Assembly (NCBI GenBank): GCA_013400975.1
Contig: WBMZ01000379.1
Coordinates: forward strand, 1 to 64,000
DNA from: Atrichornis clamosus
Lineage: Eukaryota > Chordata > Aves > Passeriformes > Menuridae
Length of the DNA stretch: 64,000 nt
Direction: 5' to 3'
Each line of letters starts with the position of its first letter. Position 1 is the first letter of the stretch. Of the stretch, positions 24,801 to 36,889 are shown piece after piece. The translations under genes and the position numbers were made by a program. Below the pieces are notes generated by a model that made no database searches, was not told the DNA's origin, and was given only the letters and a program-made list of their open reading frames with translations.

Positions 24801-27800
24801 GCTGACTGCAGCCCGTGTTAGACCCTGGCCCTGCCTGGTTTCTTGGTATAGACAGAGCCAGTGTGTTTAATTTGGATAAGGGTATTTTGTTGTTTTTGCA
24901 TGTTAGATATTTAAGTTTTTATTATTCCACAATGAATAAAGTTCAGAGGGTTTGCAAGGCTACCTCGGCACCTTTAAAAATGTCACCACCTATCAACATG
25001 CCTTATTTCAGCTTGTATTTTAATCCCAGACTCATTTTGACCTTTCACATACTTCTCCATTTCTGTGGTTTTCCATTGAATCCTGTGTTAATGCATCTTT
25101 GTGTAAATATCTAATTGCAAATTTGCCATAAGAAAACCAAAAAACAGCCCAAACCCTAACAGGGGAAATTTCAAAGGATTTAAACTTCTAATATCTGAAA
25201 ATCACAGCATAAGCTGGACTCAGGCATTCTCAGCACTCCTGATTTTTTTCTTTTCTCCACAGCAACAGTCAAGCTGTGCTCTGGTGACAGAAAATCTGTC
25301 ATGACACTAGGAATCTTCCTTCAGCCACTGTTCCACAGATACGAAGCTGAATAGCATTTTGGCTCAGGTAGGTGGCAAACGGGTATGAGGGCTGAGGGAG
25401 AGCCAAGATGCTGATGCTCTAAAACAATCCATCTCTTAAACAGCCTCAGAGGAGACAGCAAGCTGCTTTTCCCCAGTGGAAGTGATTCTGCCACTGCTTT
25501 CTCTCCCTCTAGTCTCCTCAAGAGCAGCTGTCCCTGAATACACTCTTGTGTGCTGTGCCAGGACAGGATCAAGATCATTTTCTCAAGTTAACTAGATTTA
25601 GTCTGTTATCTCCTTCTAAGGAGCTACTGTTGGTATCTTTTGCACCACTGAATTAGAATGAGCCTTGTGTAATCCCAAATCCCCTCTGAGCATGTATTTA
25701 TTCTTCAATTTAGGAGAATTGCAGTTCTGATTTATTTATTTCACTGTAATTTTCTTTACAGAACTGTTTGCTTGAAATAGGACTGTCTTCTATAGTTAGA
25801 CTGATCAGGGTTTCGTATCTTAGTAGTATTACACACAAAGGAATCTATGCATTTCATTTGTGAATATCTTCAGAAACATTTATTTAAAATGTGCTAATCT
25901 ATTATGTTTAGAGTTTACTCATTTTCTAACTTGCTTGTGTTATCACAGATGGGGAAAAATGTTAGTAAACACATGAGCCTCCATCTGTTCCTCGAAATGA
26001 AATGAAGTTTCGAAGTTTAAATTATTAAGAATAAAATCCCAATACTAGGAAAGCTTGACCCAGAGAGCCCAGGGCTGGTTTTGGTGTTAATAAGGATTCT
26101 ACCACTGGCTGGTGATCAAAATTAACAGACCATCTGCATAAGAAGCTGTTGCTGCACTCTTCACATTAGCCTTCTCTTTTTATTATTCTATTATGGGGAG
26201 GAGCAAGTTTACCTCATACCTCTGAAAATAGAAACATTTATCAGTTTACATGGACTTAGACGCAATTTACAGTGTTAAGGGTTTTTTCAAAGCAAGGTTC
26301 TTGGTTGAAAATTAATTTACATTTATTTATGTATATGCTGAACATCTGTATAGTGTCTTCTGTATCTTTGTGCTTCCACCATGATTTCATGGTAGACCAG
26401 CAGGGCCTTAGTGATTACCCCTTTGCACCACTTGCCAAAATAAATGCAGTGTGTAGCTTACAGCTTTCTCCTAAAGGAGGACATACTTTTGATTTGTGGG
26501 ACTTTGTATGTCCCACAAAGCAATGGCCTGCACCAAAGCCACTTCTACATGGCAAATTACCTGTGGAAACCCCTTGCTGCTGTGGCAGCTGGTGCCTCAC
26601 TGTCCCTGCCCCTATTACAAGGCTGTGGAAGAGCTTGTGCTTTCACAGGGATTTGGAGGTAGGTGGCAGGGGGCTGAGAAGAAGAAAGAAGAAGATAAAA
26701 GGTGGTGGATGAGCTTGGATATAGGGATTTCTTAGCTGCTTTTTGATGAGGGGAGGTGGGAGATACTTGATTAATTTAGAACTGGGCTCTGCACAGACAA
26801 AGGCAGGCTCTCATGAGATTTAATAGGTTAAGGTTCCTTTAGTTGTTTTTACACTAAATTTTGTTTTCTGCAAATTTTATTTCTAAAGTTCTTTTGATTT
26901 GCCAGTAACATTTTGTTTTCCTGCATTTGCATCTTACTCTTTAGAAGCAGATGCAGGAAAAATTACAGACTAGCAGTTAGGAGCAGTTAGTATATCTGTG
27001 AGCTCATCTACCTTCACACCTTGTGGCAAAGAAATGTGCCCCCCTCTTTTTAAAGGTAGCTTTTCACATCTACTTCACAGGCAGGTGCAGGAATTGATCA
27101 AAGCTGCCTTTACTTGCCACCTCTGGAGCTCTGGGATAAGCTGTGTATTGAATCACATATGAGGTAAATTTGTGGTTTGGTTCAAGGAGAGAGCAGACTT
27201 CCAGGAATTATTAGGCTAACACTGACAATCTGGCCCAGTGTCACCGAAGGGAACAAGCCCAGAGGTTGGCAAGTCAGGCTGTGTTGCCCAGGGAGAGTTG
27301 TATAAACATGCACGCATAGAGCCACCTGTCCCCAGCCTGCCCTGAGGACCTAACTTCCATGAATTTCCAGCAAAATCACTTGCCCTGTCTTAATTGTAAA
27401 GGAGAATGAGCCTATTAAATTTCATACCTATTAGGAAGACATGCTTCCCTGCTCTGATTTTTTTTTCACTTTAGAGATCATCCTTTTCTTTTGCTTTAAA
27501 GGGAAAAGAAATGCTTTACTTGCTTTACTTGCTTTATTATTATTAAATAAGTACTGTTAACTTACAAAATTATGAAAAAAATACTTGACACAGTATTTAT
27601 TTTTCCAAATGCTGAGAATTTAACTTTTTTATTTTAAGCAGCTCAGGGAACCTTGGGAGGTCCATTTCTAAGGACTGGGTATTTAAATCCTCAGTCCACA
27701 TTCACCCCATGGTGAATTTTAGTAATGACAGGAATGTCTGTCGGCTTTCTCTCATGGCTTCAGCACTGAGGATATGTGGATTTAAAGACAAGGTGATTTA

Positions 27801-30800
27801 AGACTGATGAATATGATGTTCAGCTTGTGTGACAAGTCAGATAATGAATTTTATCCAGCTTTAAATACTACCTATCAAAGAACTGGTGCTATTTTCCTGA
27901 GAAAGCACCAGGGCTGCCCATTGCACTGTGATGATGCAGATGATACTGTCCCATAAATGCACAAAGCAGAAGTTCCTGTGCTAGCTAAGCCTGCAATCCC
28001 CCAGAAAAAATTATTCTCCAGGAAAGAGAAGGAATGTTTTCATCTTTGACCTCTGCAATAGCAAATGGTAAAAGTGTAAGGATGTCCTGTGATATTTTAA
28101 AATAGAAAAAGGCTCAGAATTGAACACCTTTTCCCATTGAATACTTTTTAAAATATCACCTTCTGTTTCAGTAAAATAGAATACAGTAGTTTGCACTTTT
28201 GTATTCTGCATTAGAGTACAATAACTCCTGATGCACTTTTCCATATTTGCTTTTCCTCAGGTGTGACATTTTGAAAAGGTAAAACTCAGAGAACTGAGTA
28301 CATCTGTTTCAGATGTGTTGTCCTATGTGTTCAGGGAATAAAAGAAGAATTAAAAATTAAATTAAAAACCAAAAGATATTTTTCAAAATCAGTGCTTTTG
28401 TTTCAAAGATAAAGATTTTCTTTCCTTGCTAAATACTTTATTTAAATCCTGGAGCCTGGGTGACTATTTTGTACCGGCCCACCATTAGTCTGCTCCTAGC
28501 CTAAAAGTTCTGCTGCAGATATGCATGGGAAGAAGCATATGGATTTTGTTTTCCACATATTCATGAACATGTGGCTATAATTTATTGCATTAAATTGTTT
28601 TTTGTTTCCATCCTTTCTTTGCTTATCTCTCCTTAAAACTTTCTATCCTAGTTAAATAAAATAAAGTAGCCATGACTGTGGCCCCTGGAGATCATCTTGT
28701 GTAGACTCATGCAAGGCTTAGACACCATTTTTCGATAGCAAACTAATGTAGAATATGCCAGGAAAAAGTTATTCCTCTCAAAGCACTAGAGAGGTGGGAG
28801 ATGCAATTAAAAAAAAAAAAGGGTTTTTTTTCTGTGATTTTTTCATTTAGAGAACACCGTGTTTTAGGAGGAGGATAACATTAAACCCTATAGACAAAAA
28901 ATATTAATTGAATTTAAAATTGTTCTTAGAACTGTTTCTACCATTTCATATTCATGGCACAAGTGACAGAAATATTTTCCTGTAGGCCCAAGTAAACTGC
29001 TAAACCCTTGCAAGAAAAATGTTCCCTTTAATAAAGGAAAATATTTGTGTAGCAACATCATCAGGAAGAAGTTTCAGAGTTAACTCACAGCAGTCATAGA
29101 CAAGTTATAAGAACTGAGGAGAGAGGTTTCTTGCCAAGTGCAACTCTTGTTTATTGCCAAGATGGCAAATGCCCTATCTTCCCTGGCATCTCTTGTGTGT
29201 GGGAAACTCTCTTCCACAAGCCTTCAGCAGCTGTTTTAATGGTTCCCTTCTGGGTAAAGGCCTTCCAGCTCACCCACTTGAATCGAGCTACAAGTGAAGT
29301 TATGTGATCATCTCCACTTATCCCCTGGAAGCCTTCTCATGTCCCCCAGACTGCCGTACTGCTGAGGTCTCTTGCAGGGCAGATCTTAGATGCCTTCTGA
29401 ACCTTCTGTGTATGGTAAAGGGGGATGGATTATGGAGCACCAGGGGGTCCCACAGTTTTCGAATTCACTGAGCACCTTATGAAAGGAAGACAGGATAAAA
29501 AGATACGAGTCCTGCTCTGGGTAGGAGACAAAGGAGAAACCAAAATGAAATTGGCAGAAAAGTAAACTTTCCTGCTCTAGTGTCTGGAGAGTTTTTAAGA
29601 AGAAAGTGATTTACAAGTGTTTGCAAGAGAACAACTGTCTTTGTGTCTGCTCAGGAAGGTGCAGTAATGGATTGATCAATAAAGTTGAGGAGGTGAAATA
29701 GCAGGTTAAGTCCTCTTACCTTGCCAAGCTGAGCTCAAAACTATAAAGTCACAGCTCTAAATACTAAATGTGCAACTCTCTGGAGAAAGCATAATTGAGG
29801 AAATTATGGACTGTCATGTTAGGAATCTTACTGCAAATTTTGCAACTCTCAGGCTACCCAGGTAATTGAAATTACACCTAGTAAGGAAGCACTTTCTTCT
29901 TTCCTCTATTGGAATGGAGCTTTGCAGAAGCTTAAGACGTGATTCAGTCCAGGACCTTAAGTACCTGACTGGTACTTATCCGTTTGCTGCTTTACTGAGG
30001 CAGTCTTCCTGAAGAGAGTGCCTGAGGTCTAAGTCTGGTCAGTGAAGAGAGGAAGGTCCTATAGAAGATCTCCACAGGGATATATCATTTGCTTCTGCTC
30101 TAAGTGGACAAGCTTTTCCTGTTGAGAACTTAAGAAGCATGTTATTTTCTCCTCTGAGGAGGACTCTTTCCTTAGGTATTGATACTCAGAAACAGGTTCA
30201 GAGCTTAAACTAGTTGGGAAACATCCTGAGCATACCTATTAAAATAAAGTGGCCATTTTAATAATCCTGCTTTTATCCATTTTTTCCAATCAGAGCAAAC
30301 TTTGGTAATAAGTTTTGCTTTGTCCTTGTAAACTGAGAGATTTACTGTCCTGACAGTGCCAATAGATGTATTGAGTCTGGGTGGGATGGAGTTAATTTTC
30401 TTCATAGCAATCCATACGTTGGTAGGTTTTGGATTTGTGACCAAAAGAGTGTTGATAATGCATCAATGTTTGAGCTGCAGCTGAGCAGCACTTGCACAGC
30501 ATCAAGGATTTCTCTGATCTTTACATTGCCTTGTCAGTGAGCAGGCTGGGGGTGCACAACAAGCTGTGAGGGGACACAGCTGGGACAGCTGACCACGACT
30601 GACCAAAGAGATATTCCATACCATATGACATTGTGCTCAGCAGCAAAATCTATGGAAGAGAAAGGAAGGATGGAGGTTCAGAGTTGTAGTGTCTGTCTTC
30701 CCAAGTCACTGTAATGTGTGATGGAGCCTGGCTTTCCTAGACATGGCTGAACAAGACCTGCTGATGGGAAGCAGTGAATGAATTTTTTGCTTTGCTTTAC

Positions 30801-33800
30801 TTGTGCACACAGCTTTGCTTTGTCAATTAAACTCTATCTCAATGAAAGAGTTTTGTCACTTTCACCTTTCTGGTTCTGTTCTTCATCCTGCTGGTGAGGA
30901 GTGAGTAAGCATCTGTGTGGGGCTGTGCTACCTACCAGGATTATCCCCTGGCAGTAGAGAAGTGCTCCAAATAGTTGTTACCTCTAAGAAGGAATTATTA
31001 GAGAAAAACAAAAAAAAAAGGTTTGTAATAAGATGTACTGAGTAATTTTTAAATCTAACTTTTTGCTGTTACCAAGTCTCCATTAGGCAAGATATTATTT
31101 CCCCAAACAAAGGTGTGAATATTTGTCTATGCTGTCGTGCAAACAGAAGACATAATGTCTATTCTGATTTTAATATGGGGTAGAACAGAAGAAAACAAAC
31201 ATCACATGGTTCACAAAAGACATTTTCAGAGTTCTAATGATTTGTTTGGATATATGAGCTATTGAACTAACTCTTTGAACAGGAAAAAGGGAAAATTTTT
31301 TACTAAAATCTTCAGATACCGCCCCCATTTCTATGAATGGTGAAGATGTTGAGGCAATTAGAGGTTAGTGATGTAAGAGCTAACTTCAGTCACACACAGG
31401 TGGAAAAACTGAAGAAAATTTTTCTAATCTTGATATTGAAAGTTAAAACATTGCCTTCCCCATTAATGAATCCAGCAACATTTTCAGACAGGTATCTCTT
31501 GAGAATTGTTTTCTACTTAAATATAAAGACCTGTGGAACTAGGGAAAGCATGTAATTACATTAGGTCCAGAGAACCTGTTACAATTGTTGATTAGAATTT
31601 TCTATTACAGAGAGCTACCCTAGAGAATTAACCTGATAGAATTCCCTATATATGAGTGAATAATAATGTTTTTTACTTTTTAAAAAATTATTTTTGTAGT
31701 TTTTTAGTGTACAGAACTGAGGCAAGAACAGTAGTCTGTACTCTACCTGAACAGTTCAGACATACAAAACAAATTTGGCACCACAACCAATTACTTCATT
31801 TTAACTGAGATTCTGAAACATCTCATATTGCTTTTTTCAAAGTTTTGTCCCATCTCTCCGCTAATGGATCTTCCACTACAGAATCATAGAAGATAGAGCT
31901 GGAAAATACTTATTACAGCACCTTTTCTCTTTTTGATTTTAGTAAACACAAGTGATGTTACTAACTATCCCTTTGACCAGTTATTTGATTTAATCTTGAA
32001 AACTAGCTAACAGGATTTCTCCATGCTTAGTCTAATCTACTTTACAAAAAAACCCCACAACCCTCAAGCCCTGAAAAACCCTGAAAGACAGTAAAAGCAA
32101 TTACTAGAGCAGCTGAAGGTACATCCTATGTTTTAAATTAATAATTGTTCTAATTTATATTTAATATGCTTAAGCTGCTTACATATATAATGGTATTGCC
32201 TTCCAAAGAGTGGAGGTACTGCAAGGGTCACAAAGCTCATAAAGCTTCAAAATGGGGTATAGTTGTCAAATAAAATTTCTTGAGCTACAGCATGCCTAAA
32301 AATAAAATCAGTTGTTTTTAAGTATTAGAAATTAGGCTGATACTTTTATGGCTAGTCATATTCTGGTACGCAAGGCAAAAGCCAACCCTAGCTATACATG
32401 CACAATGCTGGGCTTTATTTCCATTCAGGAAAGAGACGTTGTAGTCAGGGTGGATAATTCTATGAAAACATCATCTCTGGGGTTGTTAAAAAGTAAGCAG
32501 AGTGCTAGGAATTAGAAACAAAACTCAAACACAAAACATGGTGCACCCATGTCTTAACCACTGCAACAGATCTATTCATGTGTGTCAGACAGGAAATAGT
32601 AGAATAGGAAAGGTACATAGAGAGACACAAGGTAGGTGAGTAGATAGGACAGATAAGGATAAGCCATGGTCTGGGTTATTTCTGTATCACTGAGATTAAA
32701 ATAGAAAAGACTGTGGAAGAAAAAACAGCTGAAGGGAGATATGAGAAAGCTCTGTAAAATCTTGACCATCCTGGGAACAATTAGTCACTGTTCTTCACAG
32801 TCATAAGAACAAGGAGGCATCAAACGAAATTAGTTTCTAGTAGGTTAACACAAATAAAAGGGAGTAATATTTCATGGATTGCACAGGCCCATTGTAGAAT
32901 TTATTGCTACAGGAAACCCCGGTTGCCAAAGTTTAGATGAGTTCAGGAAGTCGCTTCAGAAAATGGTTTGACAAATTAAGGAAAGAAAATTCCATCAAGG
33001 GCTATAAACCACATAGAAATGAACTCTGGGCCAGGAAATCCCTAAGTTGCAGATTGACAGCAGTTGTGAGGCGTTTTGCTGTGGGTAGGTTGAGGAGATG
33101 CATGTCTACTTGTTTTATCCTTTCCTTGTGGTATCTGATTCCTGAAATGGGATACGGAGCTAAATGAATCTCTGGCCTGTAACAGCACAGCTTACATTGT
33201 GCCCTTGTCCCAGAGCAGAGAGAAAAGTGACAAAACATCCTCTCTTTACTTCCTTCCTATTTAATACACTTCCACCTATTTTGCAATATGGATTGAACAT
33301 GCTGCAAAGTAACTTGGTAAAAGCATGAGCTCTGGCTCATCCTTGCTCCAAATATCCTCTGCCTCCAGGTGAAGCTAGCAGTAACAGCCAAGGCAGGCTC
33401 ACCCTGCTAGTGCCTCCAGGATGTGACATCTCGGAAAAAACCTGTCCTATTTTGTACCTAATGCATACATTCTGGTATGTACTTTTAAATATATTGAGGC
33501 AAATAGCCTCAGATTTTAGATTGGGGCCACATGGCTAATTAAAGTGAAAATAACATGGATACAGAGAGAAATGGTCACTTCAAAAAACCAGAACTGTCTA
33601 GGTAATAGGATTCACAGGCTCTGAACAGTACTTCATGTCAGTTACCTTATATTTCAATACTTGTTCATATAAATATAAAAAAAAAGACCTGATGCATCAA
33701 GACAGTGGGAATTTAAACCTATTTCTGAGACAGTCTTTAAATCTTTGACTTTCCAAGTGAACTTGTTGTTTAGGAAGGGACAAGCCGTCACTAGAATTAT

Positions 33801-34392
33801 GCCACACCATTTAAAAGACAAAGTGGAATTTAAGGCTCGTGTTTTCAGATTTACAGAATATATATTAGTCAACAACTAAGTAATATAACAGGACACCACA
33901 TATTCACACTTATGACCATCTCCCTTTTATCCGTCTGAATACAGAGAATTGCAATATCAAAAGTACAAGCAGAAAAAAAAAGTTTTTAATGCAAATTATA
34001 AAATCTTCAGTATCAAGTCTCTCATTCACACACATGAGTTTTACAACTGAAATTTTCTCATTTAGTTATGGCTTAAGTAGGGTAAATATAGCTTGAATTT
34101 AGTATTCTCTCCTCTTCCCCCTCACAAGATGTCCAACCAAATTAGGGACTTTTAAAGTGAAAAGTTAATTGTGCCTCCTCTCCCAGAAGTTTGCATGTTC
34201 CCAGTGCTTGACACTTTCCATTCTCATCAGTTACCTGTGGTGGACATGGAACCAAATATACTACAGGACATACCATGAACAGCTGCAGCAACAGCACCAA
34301 CAAAAGCAACATGTGTTGTTGGGCCTTTGGTTTCCAGGTGCTTGAGACACAGCTGATGTTCCTTCATTTTGTGACTGCTGCCTCTTTCTCAT
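6654..34392 (-). CDS. RGS17: RGS17 (regulator of G-protein signalling 17, RGSZ2), complete coding sequence in four exons
   Basis: Exons 34392-34274, 12610-12521, 10642-10408 and 6842-6654 join in phase (633 nt) to give 210 residues plus TAG. Residues 1-27 are polar. Residues 28-40 form the RZ-family cysteine string (CCFCWCCCCSCSC), which is palmitoylated in this family. About 80-200 form the RGS domain, including FREFLRTEYSEENLLFWLAC at 98-117; E109 and N110 are in the Galpha-contacting loop. RGS17 speeds GTP hydrolysis by Galpha z and Galpha i/o at membranes and so damps signalling from opioid, dopamine and similar receptors. The close paralogues RGS19 and RGS20 were considered, but the N-terminal MRKRQQSQNEG and the whole core match RGS17. 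Human residue M61, where an internal start might lie, is a CTG leucine here. All key residues are present and the gene looks intact. The 5' untranslated exon lies outside the recognisable sequence. Confidence 0.97.
8013..8032. repeat. (GTGTG)4 pentanucleotide microsatellite
   Basis: Four units of GTGTG, the last reading GTGTA, lie in an RGS17 intron. The flanking sequence is not repetitive. Confidence 0.8.
9145..9214. repeat. Perfect 34-bp tandem duplication
   Basis: The 34-bp unit that starts AACGAGTGATTCTAAATATT at 9145 repeats at 9179 without a mismatch; the match runs to 9214. Perfect identity suggests a recent duplication. Confidence 0.95.
10408..10642 (-). CDS. RGS17: RGS17 coding exon 3 (residues 70-148, first part of the RGS domain)
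   Basis: This 235-nt exon starts after TTTGCTTTTGCAG and ends at GAG before the donor GTAAAG (from 10407). It encodes QNPTADEILSWAQNFDKMMK and on to ISILSPKE, including the helix with YSEENLLFWLACEDLKK that contacts Galpha. Reading through the donor would add only KL before a stop, so splicing to the next exon in phase 0 is required. T91 is a small difference from the alanine I recall in human. Confidence 0.97.
10643..12520 (-). other. RGS17 intron between coding exons 2 and 3
   Basis: This 1.88-kb intron is bounded by GTAAGT and TTTTGCAG. The only structure seen is a perfect quasi-palindrome at 11750-11778. No repeat family or hidden exon is recognised. Confidence 0.9.
11750..11778. repeat. 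Perfect 14-1-14 quasi-palindrome
   Basis: TTTGCACTCTCCTC is followed by a single T and then its exact reverse complement GAGGAGAGTGCAAA. A partial copy of the centre (CCTCTGAGGA) lies about 20 bp upstream at 11739-11748. Confidence 0.9.
12521..12610 (-). CDS. RGS17: RGS17 coding exon 2 (residues 40-70)
   Basis: This 90-nt exon completes C40, encodes LTVRNEDRGENAGRPTHTTK followed by LESIQVIEE, and ends on the first two bases of C70. The acceptor is TACATTGCAG (AG at 12612-12611) and the donor is GTAAGT (from 12520). The segment links the cysteine string to the RGS domain. It was found by matching the expected RGS17 linker; on its own it is too short to stand out as an ORF. Confidence 0.95.
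19589..19605. repeat. T17 homopolymer
   Basis: Seventeen consecutive T on the plus strand, with no recognisable transposon beside it. Confidence 0.9.
20603..20654. repeat. 26-bp tandem duplication, two copies
   Basis: AGGCTTTCTGACTACAAGAA... begins at 20603 and repeats at 20629 with one C/T change near the middle. Confidence 0.9.
21446..21505. repeat. 11-bp tandem repeat directly joined to a perfect 14-bp hairpin
   Basis: GCTAGTAGTAA occurs twice in tandem with a partial third copy (21446-21471). Immediately after it, GACTTTGACCAATT (21472-21485) and AATTGGTCAAAGTC (21492-21505) form a perfect inverted repeat around a six-base loop. Confidence 0.9.
22379..22703 (-). mobile_element. CR1 LINE fragment, minus orientation, 3' part of the reverse transcriptase ORF
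   Basis: The plus strand reads as the complement of a CR1 3' region, with CTCTCTCAGCCTTTCCTCAC and GAGAGGTGCTCCAGTCCCTT. The minus strand encodes the degenerate CR1 ORF2 tail motif KMIKGLEHLSREERLREL followed by LFHLEKGRLR. It is interrupted and truncated at both ends, as most avian CR1 copies are. There is no intact reverse transcriptase. Confidence 0.9.
26493..26519. repeat. 10-bp perfect inverted repeat
   Basis: TTTGTGGGAC at 26493-26502 pairs with GTCCCACAAA at 26510-26519 around a seven-base loop. Confidence 0.8.
27512..27538. repeat. 9-bp tandem repeat, three copies
   Basis: TGCTTTACT, TGCTTTACT and TGCTTTATT follow one another, the last with one change, before a TTA-rich stretch. Confidence 0.85.
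30367..30953 (+). mobile_element. Solo LTR of an avian endogenous retrovirus
   Basis: The segment begins TGTATTGAGTCTGGG and ends ...CCCCTGGCA, giving TG...CA termini. It contains blocks I recognise from a common neoavian LTR: GGGATGGAGTTAATTTTCTT, GACCAAAGAGATATTCCATA, CCATATGACATTGTGCTCAG and, near the end, a GTGTGGGGCT block. An ATTAAA-type signal in CAATTAAACTCTATCTC gives plus orientation. Flanking bases ATAGA (30362-30366) and GTAGA (30954-30958) may be a 5-bp target-site duplication with one mismatch. No viral coding sequence adjoins it, so it is a solo LTR, and mutations indicate an old insertion. The exact family name is not certain. Confidence 0.85.
31876..31925 (-). mobile_element. 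Short CR1-like 3' end fragment, minus orientation
   Basis: ACAGAATCATAGAAGATAGA and the following GCTGGAAAATAC resemble the complement of a CR1 3' terminus (ACAGAATCATAGAATCATAGAG-GTTGGAAAAGAC type). Only about 50 bp are recognisable, so the call is tentative. Confidence 0.5.
34274..34392 (-). CDS. RGS17: RGS17 coding exon 1 (residues 1-39 and part of 40)
   Basis: The exon starts at the ATG (34392-34390), which has G at -3 and opens MRKRQQSQNEG. It encodes the cysteine string and ends ...TGT TCA TG before the donor GTATGT (intron from 34273), leaving a phase-2 codon that the next exon completes as cysteine. On the minus strand the sequence before the ATG ends in a T-rich stretch and TTATAG, so the exon probably begins at 34417 with 25 nt of 5' UTR. 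That acceptor is consistent with a separate upstream non-coding exon. The frame stays open upstream of the ATG, but those residues lie mostly in intron and do not match the family. Confidence 0.95.
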
Positions 34393-35981
34393 TTCAGCTA
34401 CTTCAGTGCCCAAGTGGCTATAAGAACACAGACATAAGAGATGTACAGAATTACTACAAACTGTCATAAATTACATTCACATTTCTACAGCAATCTCTGA
34501 GTCGACTGATTCTCACAGCTCATGGCAACGAAAGCTTGTGACCATCAACTGAGCTGGCCAAGTAATCGTTCTATTGTGTTAAAAGCAGTTTCCAGAAGAC
34601 CACATTTTAGTGACACGCTCACACTACTGTGCCATTGAATCACGCCTATTCTTACTGCTTTGGCTGGACTCAAAGGGTTGTTTATTACTACTGTTTTAAA
34701 CAGCAAGCCACACAGCTTGTGTAGCACTTGGCAGAGACTGAGTTGTTCCTTACCATAAGACTATCACAGCTCTTTCCGTTGTACTAAAATTATAGCGGGA
34801 TGGTTATTCACTTTAAACATGAGCTGGAAATTGGTCTTTTTTTTACTTTTTGACTTCTTTAGTCAATGCTGGACCGATGAAATTGATGTAAGTGATATTA
34901 TATCACAGGCACTAATAGCTGTCTGTTAAGATCCAAGATTGTTGTATGTCATAATTGAGAGGCTTGCTACTTAAGAGTTATTCTCTGTAAATAAAGTAAA
35001 TAATAAATATATATTTCTAAAATACTTTTTCAGCTTGGAGACTATTTTCTGGTCACAGATTTTCTTTTGCTTGTTGCCAGTTTTTCCTAGGTTTTATCCT
35101 AGGCCAAGATATTTTTCTTTCCAGTGTCTTGAAATATGCAGCTGGAAGTAGTAAACCATGCATTATCTAGTTTTCAAAAGAAGTTAAACATTTATAGTTA
35201 AGTTACATTATTTAGGAAGGTTTAGGTGTCAGGGTCCTTCTAATGTCTCACATCTTTGTACAACAACTATAAGTTTCCCAGAGTAATGGCTAATACAAAC
35301 GTGTAAATTAGAATGGATTTAGTACTTTTGCCTTTGAAAAAGATTACTGTGAGGAGGAGCCTGGTTTAAAACAGAAGAGGGAATAGATGGTCTGGTGTGA
35401 GCAGCATGCATTGTGCTCCAGACTCCCAGGGCATCCTGCTACAGCCAGGAGTGCTGGGGAAAGGCAAACTCTGGTTGATTTGACACCTGAGTTCACCATG
35501 CACAGAAAAAAAGGAGATGTGCCACTCCTTCTACATGCATTTAAGTGGCAGCTGTGAGAGTTTTCATTTACATGGTAGCTAAAACTCCTGAAGTTTTTAT
35601 TCTGTAATAGTGTCCTTCTAGACAGCTTGCACACAGCAACACATAGCAAGGATACTAAGCTTCAGAACTTGAACTCACGCCCCAAAACTCAAGGTTGGTG
35701 GTTATTTCAGCTTCTTGCATAGCTACCTTTTCCATGTACACTGTCAAGTAATTTCTGCAGTGTTTGGTCAAATCAAACAGTGAAGAGCCACTTAACTACC
35801 CATGGAGGGTGCACCTGCTTCTGCTATTGATATTATTTCTTATAGTTTATATCTGCACTTGAAGATTAAAATGGCATAAAACCAAAACCCACACCTTTCT
35901 TGTTTGTCAAATGTAAACCTGTGTTGTTAACAAGGGATGCTCTGGCATAATTGCATAACTGCCCATATTTTTACAATAGAT

Positions 35982-35998
35982 AGGAAGGAAGGAAGGAA
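35982..35998. repeat. (AGGA)n microsatellite, about four units
   Basis: AGGAAGGAAGGAAGGAA is a simple tetranucleotide repeat. Confidence 0.85.
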
Positions 35999-36856
35999 AA
36001 TGTGCTGCAGAATAATATGTAGCTCAGAAAGTAAGTGACAGTATGAAGTCACTTTCTCCAAATTACAGTGCTGAACTTCTGCTGACTGCACATGATGCAG
36101 TTGAATTATTTCATAGATAACTGTGTCATGCTGTGAATGGCATTTGCTCCAACAAGTGCAATGACTATGGTTAAAGGAATTAAAGCCAGCTATTTTCACA
36201 AGAAACACTTGTTTCTTGTAAGTAAGATAGAGAAACATTTGTATATCAAAAAAGCCAAAAAAAATTTGTTTCAGAAACCAGTCAAATCACCCATATTTAG
36301 GTATTTATTGGGATGTATTCCCATTCATTCCACCTGAAGTCAAGCATTTCTTACACTATTTTAGCTATATATAAAAAAAATGTACTATGGCTAGAATATG
36401 TTGCACTATAAATAAAGGGTACAGGATGAAGGTTATCCATTCAGACATGATGATGACAGCTGGTGACTTTGCTGTAGTTTCACAGTAATTTTAACACACC
36501 ACAAGATGCTGCTGCTACTGAAATAAATCTCTCTCTCTTTTCTCCTGCACAGCTCACAGTCACTCATTCCCTCACCTGAGCTGTCCCCTTCTCTGTGTTG
36601 GCAGCAGCATTTGTGCAGGTACCTGGTGAATTGGATAAAAGAGTAGGCATGATTTAAATTTAATCTACAGTGAAAAGAAAAAAAAAAGTTTTAACTTGCT
36701 TGAAGTCCCTGTCTCATTTACCTTGGGAAGATGTGAGCACTTGAACTAGAGAAAGGGAGAAAACAAAACATCAGGCAGACAAGGAGAGTGTGGGGACCAC
36801 TTTCGTTCATTCCTGCTCACTCTGTCAGCAAGTGATGGTGAAACGGGTGGGAGCTG

Positions 36857-36889
36857 TGCAGCTGCAGAAAGGTAAAATCTGCAGCTGCA
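36857..36889. repeat. 12-bp perfect inverted repeat
   Basis: TGCAGCTGCAGA at 36857-36868 and TCTGCAGCTGCA at 36878-36889 pair around a nine-base loop. Each arm also contains the palindrome GCAGCTGC. Confidence 0.85.

Larger units (their letters stand above)
12611..34273 (-). other. RGS17 intron between coding exons 1 and 2 (21.7 kb)
   Basis: It is bounded by GTATGT and ATTGCAG. It contains CR1 fragments at 22379-22703 and 31876-31925, a solo LTR at 30367-30953, small tandem duplications and two hairpins. The remaining sequence is single-copy and AT-rich by eye. Open frames of up to 150 codons (for example 19930-20382 on the plus strand and 19890-20297 on the minus) match no protein I recognise and have no splice or start context, so they are treated as chance. 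Confidence 0.85.

Noticed and set aside
26272..26712. 146-codon plus-strand frame with a hydrophobic start
   Set aside because: The content is low-complexity towards the end (lysine/arginine/glycine-rich from a purine tract) and matches no family I know.
27281..27310. GTTGCCCAGGGAGAGTTGT similar to a sense-strand CR1 segment
   Set aside because: Only about 20 bp match and the flanks do not continue the similarity.
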